The position numbers and the translations under genes were made by a program. Source: Candidatus Odyssella thessalonicensis (GTDB taxonomy: Bacteria; Pseudomonadota; Alphaproteobacteria; Bin65). From it: a DNA stretch of 12,242 bases. Every line of letters starts with the position of its first letter. Position 1 is the stretch's first letter. The notes below the pieces were generated by a model. That model was not told where the DNA came from. It did no database searches and saw nothing but the letters and a program-made list of their open reading frames with translations. Shown in pieces: positions 6,669 to 12,242 of this stretch. The stretch lies in assembly GCA_005240015.1 (NCBI GenBank), contig SBBV01000271.1, positions 1 through 12,242 of the forward strand. Direction: 5' to 3'.

Positions 6669-6788
6669 CGTCACGCTGAGCGCCCCGCTGGGGGCGCGAA
6701 GCATCTTTAGGGCGGCAGCCTCGGTTTCGCCGCCGCGCGCCGTTGCCCAGAGATTCTTCGGCCGCCAAGAGGCAGCCTCAGAATGACG
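6669..6788. repeat. inverted repeat of the CTGAG...GAAG(C/A)ATCT type
   Basis: The left end (6669-6706, starting CGTCACGCTGAGCG and ending GCGAAGCATCT) is mirrored by the right end (6751-6788, starting AGATTCTTCGG and ending CCTCAGAATGACG). Between them lies an inner GGCGGC/GCCGCC pair (6711-6716 and 6729-6734). This resembles a repeat seen in many bacterial genomes with ends like GTCATCCTGAGC and GAAGGATCT. A single half of the same family is at 7655-7683. It fills most of the gap between the two exported-protein genes. Confidence 0.7.
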
Positions 6789-6792
6789 ACGC

Positions 6793-6798
6793 TATAAT
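6793..6798 (+). promoter_or_regulatory. possible -10 box upstream of the ADYC-like protein gene
   Basis: An exact TATAAT stands just outside the right end of the inverted repeat, 81 bases before the ATG at 6879, in an otherwise G/C-rich region. No convincing -35 hexamer lies 16-18 bp upstream, so the call rests on one hexamer. Confidence 0.3.
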
Positions 6799-6878
6799 GT
6801 CTTTTCCCTAATCGGCACCTTATGCCTCGGCGGGTTCATCGATTATTTTTTGGCCGCGGACGAAGCCGGAGCGCGGTC

Positions 6879-7652
6879 ATGATCTCGACGGCCTCCAAGC
6901 TCGGACTGGCCGCGATGCTGGCGGCAGCCGCGCCGGCCGCGAGCGTCGCGCAGCAGCGATTGACCGCCGAGGGCACGGAGCTCGTGCTGATCACCGCGGA
7001 TGGCCGCGCCTTGCGCAGCGCGGAGCTGGTCGGTGCCACATTGCGGATCGGCATCAAGGGCCGCGATTTCGACGTCACCATCAAGAGCGTCGAGGACGAC
7101 CCGCACGCGGTCGGCGGGCGCGTCGTGCTCCATCATTTCGTGGTGAGGGACCGGAGCGGCAAGCCGGTCGACCTCTGCGCGCCCGATGCCGCGGGCCGGA
7201 GCCGCGGCTTCCCAGTGCCCGATGGGCGGGGCGGGTTCGAGCTCACCTGCACCAGCGGCGCCATCGGCAAGTGCATCCGCTGGGGCTACCGGCCCTGGGA
7301 AGAGCAAACGGGCGGGCCGCCGTTGCGCGCGCTGCACCAGGCCTGCGTCCACATGGCGCGCGCGGACTATGGCGGCGACGGCAGCACGGCCACGCGCGAC
7401 GGCACGACCATTTTCGTCTGCGACCGCTTCGGCGTGCGCCGCTGCGACGTCGCGGTGCCGCTCGCATTCGAGGCGGCGTGGGGCGTGGCGGGCGCGATCT
7501 GCGTGGCACGCCCGCGCATCCGCGAGCTCGTTTCGCTGGAGCAGCTGGCCGCGCGCTACCCCCGGCTCAAGGACCGCCTCGGCCCGGCCTGCAGCGAAGA
7601 TGCCGCCCGGCGCAATCCCGCGGCGCTGCTGTTCAACCGTTCTGCGAACTGA
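6879..7652 (+). CDS. exported ADYC-domain-like protein with altered ADYC motif
   Basis: A 257-residue protein with a Sec signal peptide (hydrophobic core about 7-21, likely cleavage near SVAQQ, 22-26). The body has a beta-rich N-terminal part (about 28-90), then a cysteine-containing domain: KCIRWGYRPWE (131-141), the ACVHMARADYGGDGS segment (155-169), RDGTTIF and CDRFG. This is the layout of the uncharacterised ADYC domain as I recall it, but the cysteine that names the motif is glycine here (Gly165, codon GGC at 7371-7373). Eight cysteines remain (100, 124, 132, 156, 181, 189, 208, 238), which could pair as disulfides outside the cytoplasm. The start was chosen because GGAG (6868-6871) lies 7 bases before the ATG and the signal peptide follows directly; an upstream ATG at 6822 adds an unrelated basic stretch. 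Function is unknown. Confidence 0.78.
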   Translation: MISTASKLGLAAMLAAAAPAASVAQQRLTAEGTELVLITADGRALRSAELVGATLRIGIKGRDFDVTIKSVEDDPHAVGGRVVLHHFVVRDRSGKPVDLCAPDAAGRSRGFPVPDGRGGFELTCTSGAIGKCIRWGYRPWEEQTGGPPLRALHQACVHMARADYGGDGSTATRDGTTIFVCDRFGVRRCDVAVPLAFEAAWGVAGAICVARPRIRELVSLEQLAARYPRLKDRLGPACSEDAARRNPAALLFNRSAN

Positions 7653-7654
7653 CC

Positions 7655-7683
7655 GAGATCCTCCGCTGCGCTCAGGATGACGG
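7655..7683. repeat. single half-copy of the CTGAG/GAAGGATCT-type repeat
   Basis: GAGATCCTCCGCTGCGCTCA followed by GGATGACGG begins 2 bases after the stop of the ADYC-like gene and ends 12 bases before the udgX stop. It is one half of the family whose paired form is at 6669-6788. It occupies the 43-bp convergent gap and could serve as a bidirectional transcript end, although it lacks a strong hairpin alone. Confidence 0.6.
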
Positions 7684-7695
7684 TTGAGCCGGCCG

Positions 7696-8331
7696 CTACG
7701 CCGCCGTCTTCATCCGCCAGCGCCTGACCGCCTTCATGTCGGCGACGAAGCGGCGGTATTCGGCGTGGCGCTGCGCATCGTCCTCGATGCGCACCAGCGC
7801 CGAAGGATGGATCGTGATGAAGACAGGAAGGCCGTCCGCGCCGGTCTCGACGCGGCCGCGCTCCTTCTGCACGCGCGCCTCGCGGCCGAGGAGCGTGCGC
7901 GCCGCGGTCGAGCCGAGCGCCACGAGCAGGGTCGGCTTCACGATCCTGATCTCGTGCTCGAGCCACCAGCGGCATTGCTCGATCTCGGCCATGTTCGGCT
8001 TCTTGTGGATGCGGCGCTTGCCGCGCGGCTCATTCTTGAAGTGCTTGACCGCGTTGGTGACGTAGGTGTCCTCGCGCGCGATGCCGGCATCGACGAGCGC
8101 GCGGTCGAGCAGCTTGCCGGCGGGCCCGACGAACGGGCGGCCGGCGATATCCTCCTTGTCGCCCGGTTGCTCGCCCACGAGCATGATGTGGGCGCCGGGC
8201 ATCCCCTCGCCGAACACGGTCTGTGTCGCATTCGCATAAAGCGGGCAGCGCGTGCACTTCGCGGCGTCAGCGATCACGCGCTTCAATTGAGCGCGTGCGG
8301 TTCCGGGCAGTGCGTTGCGAGCCGTCGTCAT
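7696..8331 (-). CDS. udgX: UdgX-type uracil-DNA glycosylase (covalent uracil-DNA binder)
   Basis: A 211-residue family 4-like uracil-DNA glycosylase. The catalytic-site motif is GEQPGDKEDIAGRPFVGPAG (53-72), and the C-terminal motif is HPSAL (175-179). A KRRIHK insertion (105-110) carries the histidine that in Mycobacterium smegmatis UdgX forms a covalent bond to the abasic sugar after uracil excision; here it is also residue 109. Iron-sulfur ligands are suggested by CTRC (Cys26, Cys29) and Cys120, with VKHFK (His97) where ordinary family 4 enzymes have cysteine. The ATG at 8331 gives the expected length. An open 82-codon upstream extension overlaps the mch start and does not resemble the family. 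The gene is divergent from mch and convergent with the ADYC-like gene. A displaced copy of its 3' end lies at 6107-6180. Confidence 0.93.
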   Translation of the reverse strand: MTTARNALPGTARAQLKRVIADAAKCTRCPLYANATQTVFGEGMPGAHIMLVGEQPGDKEDIAGRPFVGPAGKLLDRALVDAGIAREDTYVTNAVKHFKNEPRGKRRIHKKPNMAEIEQCRWWLEHEIRIVKPTLLVALGSTAARTLLGREARVQKERGRVETGADGLPVFITIHPSALVRIEDDAQRHAEYRRFVADMKAVRRWRMKTAA

Positions 8332-8485
8332 GTGCGTTTGCGAGATAACGCGTGCCGCTTCGACGCGTTCCTGCCGCTTGGGCCTGCGACATCGCTGCTG
8401 CGCGGCGCGACATGATTCCACGCGGCAGGTGCCGAAACAGGGATTAGGCTTCGGTGATTGGTTCAGCGCTATCGGGGTAAGGGCA

Positions 8486-9538
8486 ATGAAGACCAACTCC
8501 GGCAATTTCTTCGAGGACTTCCGGCTCGGCCAGGAGATCACGCACGCGACGCCGCGGACGCTCACCGACGGCGACACGGCCCTCTACACCGCGCTCTATG
8601 GCGGGCGCTTCGCGCTCAACGCCTCCGACGCCTTCGCCGAGAAGCTCGGCTTGCCGCAGGCGCCGGTCGACGACCTGCTGGTATTTCACACTGTGTTCGG
8701 CAAGTCCGTGCCGGACGTCTCGCTCAACGCGGTCGCCAACCTGGGCTACGCCGCCGGCGTGTTCGGTGCGCCCGTCTTCCCGGGCGACACGCTCTCGGCG
8801 CGCTCGCAGGTGATCGGGCTCAAGCAGAACTCGAACGGCAAGACCGGCGTCGTCTATGTGCGCACGACCGGCGCCAACCAGCGCGGCGAGGAAGTGCTGC
8901 GCTATGTGCGCTGGGTGATGGTGAAGAAGCGCGACGAAAAAGCCCGCGCGCCGGGCGAGCAGATCCCGAACCTGCCGGGCTTGGTGCCGGCCGCCGAGCT
9001 GCGCGGCTTGAACGGCATCAAGATCAACGGCTACGACCGCGTCGCCGCCGGCTCGCGCCATCTCTGGGAGGACTACGCGCCGGGCGAGCGCATCGACCAC
9101 GTCGACGGCATGACGATCGAAGAGGCCGAGCATCAGCTGGCGACGCGGCTCTACCAGAACACCGCGCGCGTGCATTTCAACCAGCACGCCGAGGCGCAAG
9201 GGCGCTTCGGCCGGCGTCTCGTCTATGGCGGGCACGTGATCAGCCTCGCGCGCTCGCTTTCGTTCAACGGCCTGGCCAACGCGTTCCGCATCGCGGCCAT
9301 CAATGGCGGCCAGCACGTGAACCCGGTCTTCGCCGGCGACACGATCTACGCCTGGAGCGAGGTGCTCGAGCGCTTCGCGTTGCCGGGCCGCAGCGATGTG
9401 GGCGCGCTGCGGGTTCGCACCGTCGCCGCCAAGAACCACAGCTGCGCCGACTTCCCGTATAAAGGCGCCGACGGCAAGCACCTCGCCGACGTCGTGCTCG
9501 ACTTCGATTACACCGTGCTGATGCCGCGCCGCGGCTGA
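8486..9538 (+). CDS. mch: mesaconyl-CoA hydratase (beta-methylmalyl-CoA dehydratase)
   Basis: A 350-residue protein with two hotdog (MaoC-like) halves. It interconverts mesaconyl-CoA and beta-methylmalyl-CoA in the ethylmalonyl-CoA pathway of acetyl-CoA assimilation. The sequence closely follows the Rhodobacter enzyme as I remember it: the MKTN start with FFEDF, SVPDVSLNAVANLGYA (74-89), PVFPGDTL (96-103), GLKQNSNGKTGVV (111-123), ERIDHVDGMTIEEAEH (201-216), RLYQNTARVHFN (221-232), YGGHVIS (247-253), LSFNGLAN (258-265) and AGDTIYAWSEVL (283-294). The start at 8486 follows GGGG (8474-8477) at 8 bases and matches the family; an open upstream extension to 8315 overlaps udgX and is rejected. The 154-bp divergent gap to udgX contains GCGACAT twice (8386 and 8407), 21 bp apart. 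The next gene is 291 bp away, so it is probably monocistronic. Confidence 0.95.
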   Translation: MKTNSGNFFEDFRLGQEITHATPRTLTDGDTALYTALYGGRFALNASDAFAEKLGLPQAPVDDLLVFHTVFGKSVPDVSLNAVANLGYAAGVFGAPVFPGDTLSARSQVIGLKQNSNGKTGVVYVRTTGANQRGEEVLRYVRWVMVKKRDEKARAPGEQIPNLPGLVPAAELRGLNGIKINGYDRVAAGSRHLWEDYAPGERIDHVDGMTIEEAEHQLATRLYQNTARVHFNQHAEAQGRFGRRLVYGGHVISLARSLSFNGLANAFRIAAINGGQHVNPVFAGDTIYAWSEVLERFALPGRSDVGALRVRTVAAKNHSCADFPYKGADGKHLADVVLDFDYTVLMPRRG

Positions 9539-9539
9539 A

Positions 9540-9577
9540 CCCCCTCGCCCTGGGGCGAGGAGGCAGGGGTGAGGGGG
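9540..9577 (+). terminator. hairpin repeat just after the mch stop
   Basis: CCTCGCCC (9543-9550) pairs with GGGCGAGG (9553-9560). An outer CCCCCTC (9540-9546) can pair instead with GAGGGGG (9571-9577). It begins 2 bases after the mch stop, so it may end that transcript, but there is no T-run. Its layout (stem followed by an AGGGGTGAGG tail) matches the reverse complement of the hairpin at 9666-9700, making the two an inverted pair. Confidence 0.45.
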
Positions 9578-9665
9578 CCGAGGTGCGCTTCCGGTGAGCG
9601 GGCCCGAATACGGGCGCGATGTCGATGCGGTGGCGGCGCCGCAGGTTTCAGACGCATGTCAACGC

Positions 9666-9700
9666 CTCATCCCCAATCCCTTCTCCCGCGGGAGAAGGGG
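9666..9700. repeat. palindromic hairpin repeat upstream of the patatin gene
   Basis: CCCTTCTCCC-GC-GGGAGAAGGG (9678-9699) is a perfect 22-base palindrome, preceded by CCTCATCCCCAA (9666-9677) and followed by GCTTTTG. On the plus strand the stem plus short T-run looks like an intrinsic terminator. The tail CCTCATCCCCAA mirrors the tail of the 9540-9577 hairpin. The same kind of G/C hairpin repeat is common in proteobacterial genomes. The rest of the 291-bp gap shows only TAGAAT at 9721-9726 as a weak -10 candidate. Confidence 0.6.
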
Positions 9701-9829
9701 CTTTTGCGCGCATTTCGGTATAGAATCGGGACGGGAGCAAAACGCCTGAGGCGCCGTGATGCGGCCGTCGGATCGACGGAACGGCCGACGCTTATCGCCG
9801 GGCCGCGCGAGTTCCGGCGCGGGCTGCGC

Positions 9830-11569
9830 ATGAGCGCGCTCATCGACACGCTCGGGCGCTCGGCGCTGCTCGCCGGCATGCCGCCGGCGCTGATCGAGGC
9901 GATCGCCGGCGCGGTCGAGCCCATGGAGCTGGGCGGCGGCGAGACGCTGTTCCGCGAGGGCGACAGCGGCGATGCGCTCTATTTCGTCCTGAGCGGGCGC
10001 CTGCGCGTGCAGCGCGCGCAGGGCGGAAACGTGCGCGTCGTCGCCGAGATCGTGGCCGGCGAGAGCGTCGGCGAGATGGCGGCGCTCACCGGCGACATCC
10101 GCTCGGCCACCGTGGTCGCGATCCGCAACTGCCGCCTCGCCCGCCTGAGCCGCGCCGCGCTCGAGCGCATCCTCAGCGACCATCCGCAGTTCCTGGCGCC
10201 GATCGCGGTGCTGCTGGCGCGCCGCCTCGGCGCCGCGCGCTCGCCGCAGATCCGCAAGGCTGCCTCGTGCCTCACGCTCGTTGCCGGCTGCGAAGGACTC
10301 GATGTCGAGCCGATTGCGGCCAAGCTCGGCGCGGCGCTCGGCCGCTTCGGCAAGGTCGCCGCGCTCGGCGCAGCCGAGGCGCCGGCCGCGGATTTCTCCG
10401 AATGGGCGCAGCGGCTCGAGGCGGAGCACGATTTCGTGCTGTTCGCCGCGAGTGCCTCGGCTGCCGAATGGAGCGCGCTCTGCGTGCGCCAGGCCGACAT
10501 GGTGCTGGTCTGCGCCGACCCATCGCGCGCGCCGCCTGCCCACGAGCGGCGCCCGGTCGCGATTCCCGATTGGGCGAGCGTCGGCCTCGTGCTGTGCCGC
10601 AGCGCCGAGGGCGCGACTCACGCCGCGGAATGGCTCGATGCGTTCCCCGGCGCCGTGCATTTCAACCTTCGCCTCGCCGTGCCCGAGGATTGCCACCGGC
10701 TCGCGCGCCTCGTCTCGGGCCACGGCATCGGCCTCGTGCTGGGCGGCGGCGGCGCGCGCGGCATGGCGCATATCGGCGTGATCCGCGCGCTCGCCGAGGT
10801 CGGCATTCCCGTCGACCGCATCGGCGGCACGAGCCAGGGCGCGCTCGTCGCCGCCACCGCCGCGATCGGCTGGGACTACCGCCGCATGCTCGAAGTGTTC
10901 GGCGGCTTCCGCGACAACAACCCCACCAACGACTTCACGGTGCCGCGCGTGGCGCTCATCGCGGGCAGGAAGGCGGAGCGGGCGCTGAAGGCCGCGTTCG
11001 GCGATTGGCGCATCGAGGATCTGCCGGTCGATTTCTTCTGCGTCTCGTCGAGCCTCACCACCGGCCAGGTCTGCGTGCACCGCCGCGGAGTGTTGTGGGA
11101 GGCGCTGCGCGCATCGATCTCGATCCCCGGCATCTTCCCGCCGCTGGCCAAGAACGGCGAGCTGCTGGTCGACGGCGGCGTGCTCGACAACCTGCCGATC
11201 GGGCCGATGCGCCAGCGCGGCGAGATCAAGGTGATCGCGGTCAACGTCACCTTCGCCAAGGGGCTCGCGCCGCGCCGCGCCGAGGCGCCGAAGCGTCGCC
11301 CGCTGTTCGCGTGGGGGCGCGTTGAGCGGGCCGCCAAGGCGGACACCGAGCCAGGCTGGCGCCTCCCCGGCATCGTGCAGACCCTGATGCATGCCGGCAC
11401 GCTCAACACGGTGGGCCGGCTCGATGCGCTGCGGCGCGCCGCCGATCTCTTCATCGAGCCCAAGGTCGAAGGCTTCCGCCTGCTCGACTGGCAGCACATC
11501 GGAGACATCGCCGAGATCGGCTACGAGACCGCGCGCGCCGCGATCAAGAAGTCGGGGTTCCGCGCTTAG
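9830..11569 (+). CDS. cyclic nucleotide-binding domain / patatin-like phospholipase (NTE family)
   Basis: A 579-residue protein. Residues about 10-135 are a cNMP-binding domain: EGDSGDALYFVLSGRLRV, then GESVGEMAALTGDIRSATV (77-95) with Glu82 and Arg91, the phosphate-binding cassette residues. The middle (about 140-285) is a linker/regulatory region with motifs I do not recognise. Residues about 298-480 are a patatin phospholipase: oxyanion loop GGGGARG (305-311), nucleophile elbow GTSQG with Ser335, and catalytic Asp448 in DGG. A C-terminal region of about 100 residues follows. It is expected to hydrolyse phospholipids or lysophospholipids under cyclic-nucleotide control, at the membrane or in the cytoplasm; no membrane segment is seen. 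The ATG at 9830 begins just before the cNMP domain. The frame is open 87 codons further upstream but crosses repeats and reads as low-complexity arginine-rich sequence. The start has no good ribosome binding site, so it is the weakest part of the call. Confidence 0.9.
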   Translation: MSALIDTLGRSALLAGMPPALIEAIAGAVEPMELGGGETLFREGDSGDALYFVLSGRLRVQRAQGGNVRVVAEIVAGESVGEMAALTGDIRSATVVAIRNCRLARLSRAALERILSDHPQFLAPIAVLLARRLGAARSPQIRKAASCLTLVAGCEGLDVEPIAAKLGAALGRFGKVAALGAAEAPAADFSEWAQRLEAEHDFVLFAASASAAEWSALCVRQADMVLVCADPSRAPPAHERRPVAIPDWASVGLVLCRSAEGATHAAEWLDAFPGAVHFNLRLAVPEDCHRLARLVSGHGIGLVLGGGGARGMAHIGVIRALAEVGIPVDRIGGTSQGALVAATAAIGWDYRRMLEVFGGFRDNNPTNDFTVPRVALIAGRKAERALKAAFGDWRIEDLPVDFFCVSSSLTTGQVCVHRRGVLWEALRASISIPGIFPPLAKNGELLVDGGVLDNLPIGPMRQRGEIKVIAVNVTFAKGLAPRRAEAPKRRPLFAWGRVERAAKADTEPGWRLPGIVQTLMHAGTLNTVGRLDALRRAADLFIEPKVEGFRLLDWQHIGDIAEIGYETARAAIKKSGFRA

Positions 11570-11601
11570 ATCGCGAACTCGTCCGCACCCTTTGCCGCGG
11601 C

Positions 11602-11647
11602 CCCGCGCGCACGCGGGAAATCAGGCCAACCGGAATCGCTGTTCCGG
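11602..11647. terminator. possible convergent terminator hairpins
   Basis: Two small hairpins lie between the convergent patatin gene and the last gene: CCCGCG/CGCGGG with a 4-base loop (11602-11617) and CCGGAA/TTCCGG with a 6-base loop (11630-11647). Neither has a proper T-run on either strand, so intrinsic termination is uncertain. Nothing else is recognisable in this 106-bp gap. Confidence 0.3.
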
Positions 11648-11675
11648 GCCTGCGCGCGACCGAAAACGCCGGGAG

Positions 11676-12119
11676 TTACCGCACCGGGCGCCCCAGCTGC
11701 GCCTTCCAGAACGCCTTGGTCTCGGTGAACAGCGGCGCCAGCGCGGCGGGACTGGCCGGCTGCGGATTGGCCGAAGTCGGCACCCACTCGACCGCGCGCA
11801 GCAGCTGGCCTGCCGTGTTGGAAATCATCCAGGTGCCGCGCGTCGCCTGCCCTTGCGAGAACAGGATCTGCCCGCCGCCGAGGACATGCACGCTGCGCGA
11901 GCCGTCGAGATAGGCGGTGGTGACGGCGGTGTACTGCATCGGCGCGCCGGTCTGGTTGAGTCCGAGCGCGCGCGCGACCTTGCCGTCGACGGTCGCCTTC
12001 TGCGCGCTCTTGGCAGTCCAGGCGGCGAGCGGCGCAAGCTCCGCGCCGCGCTGCTGCCCAAATCCGCTGCCAGCGCCGGCAAAGACGAGAAGGCAGACCA
12101 GGAGTCCGCGCGCGATCAT
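11676..12119 (-). CDS. small exported protein of unknown function
   Basis: A 147-residue protein with a Sec signal peptide (Arg4, hydrophobic core about 6-18, likely cleavage after GFG or GQQ, about 21-23). The mature part has no cysteine. It includes a predicted strand-rich middle with VTTAYLDGSRSVHVLGGGQ (66-84) and TRGTWMIS (93-100), and a helical C-terminal end (FTETKAFWKAQLG, 131-143). I do not recognise the family. The start at 12119 is supported by GGGGAG on the minus strand (12128-12133) 8 bases upstream and by the signal peptide. The frame is open further upstream to the window edge, but that extension runs through a hairpin repeat. It converges on the patatin gene, and no functional link is evident. 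Confidence 0.75.
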   Translation of the reverse strand: MIARGLLVCLLVFAGAGSGFGQQRGAELAPLAAWTAKSAQKATVDGKVARALGLNQTGAPMQYTAVTTAYLDGSRSVHVLGGGQILFSQGQATRGTWMISNTAGQLLRAVEWVPTSANPQPASPAALAPLFTETKAFWKAQLGRPVR

Positions 12120-12201
12120 GAGATTTCTCCCCGATGTGAGACGAATTCGGTGCAGCGCTCTCATACTAGGGCGCGTCCTGATTGGGTGGAAGCGTGTCAC
12201 A

Positions 12202-12230
12202 CGTAGGGGCGCGCTGCGCGCGCCCTCCCT
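12202..12230. repeat. further copy of the GTAGGGGCGC hairpin repeat
   Basis: Identical over 29 bases to the copy at 2976-3004. It folds into an 8-bp G/C stem with a 3-base loop. It lies 82 bases upstream of the last gene's start, near the window edge, and is immediately preceded by a small palindrome CGTGTCACACG (12193-12203). A mirror partner may lie outside the window. Confidence 0.8.
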
Positions 12231-12242
12231 CCGCGCGCACAC

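Noticed and set aside
6822..6878. Upstream start for the ADYC-like protein
   Set aside because: It adds a basic stretch before the signal peptide and has no ribosome binding site, whereas the ATG at 6879 has GGAG at the right distance.
8315..8485. Upstream extension of mch
   Set aside because: It overlaps the udgX start, and the family N-terminus MKTN...FFEDF begins at 8486.
9659..11497. Long antisense open frame (612 codons) opposite the patatin gene
   Set aside because: It mirrors a gene with clear catalytic motifs, its translation is low-complexity Arg/Ala/Glu/Asp-rich, and no domain or ribosome binding site is seen. Such frames are expected opposite G/C-rich coding DNA.

Overview
The window is a high-GC stretch of bacterial chromosome, most likely from an alphaproteobacterium (a guess such as Hyphomicrobiales or Rhodospirillales-like is inference). 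The reasons are the dense G/C-ending codons, a close match to alphaproteobacterial mesaconyl-CoA hydratase, a malyl-CoA thioesterase/lyase-type CoA ester lyase, and small exported proteins of rhizobial flavour. No rRNA, tRNA, CRISPR array, integrase or transposase gene was seen.

Layout, left to right. A 5'-truncated ANL adenylate-forming ligase fused to an acyl-carrier domain and a PlsC-type acyltransferase (1-1851, +) is followed by asd (1952-2980, +). A pair of inverted hairpin repeats separates asd from a convergent LysE-family exporter (3178-3837, -), which follows a pyridoxal kinase pdxY (3956-4801, -). A CoA ester lyase (4926-5831, +) diverges from pdxY. Next comes 532 bp without an intact gene (5832-6363). 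It holds a 216-bp inverted repeat made of hairpins, a displaced 3' end of a uracil-DNA glycosylase gene, and two CRP-like palindromes. Two exported-protein genes follow (6364-6639 and 6879-7652, +), separated by another inverted repeat. A complete udgX (7696-8331, -) converges on them, and mch (8486-9538, +) diverges from udgX. A cyclic-nucleotide-binding/patatin phospholipase (9830-11569, +) and a small exported protein (11676-12119, -) complete the window.

Functional links. The CoA ester lyase and mch both fit the ethylmalonyl-CoA / malyl-CoA branch of acetyl-CoA assimilation, although about 2.65 kb separates them. The first gene and the patatin-like protein both point to acyl-chain and phospholipid turnover. 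The others (asd, pdxY, LysE, udgX) are ordinary housekeeping or repair genes, and no system-wide operon is evident.

The most unusual content is non-coding. Nearly every intergenic space carries hairpin repeats arranged as inverted pairs. In the 5867-6082 element, two hairpins differ between arms only by paired, compensatory changes within the stems. In addition, the 3' end of udgX is duplicated in direct orientation 1,589 bp away and brackets the two exported-protein genes, a footprint expected from insertion at the 3' end of a gene.
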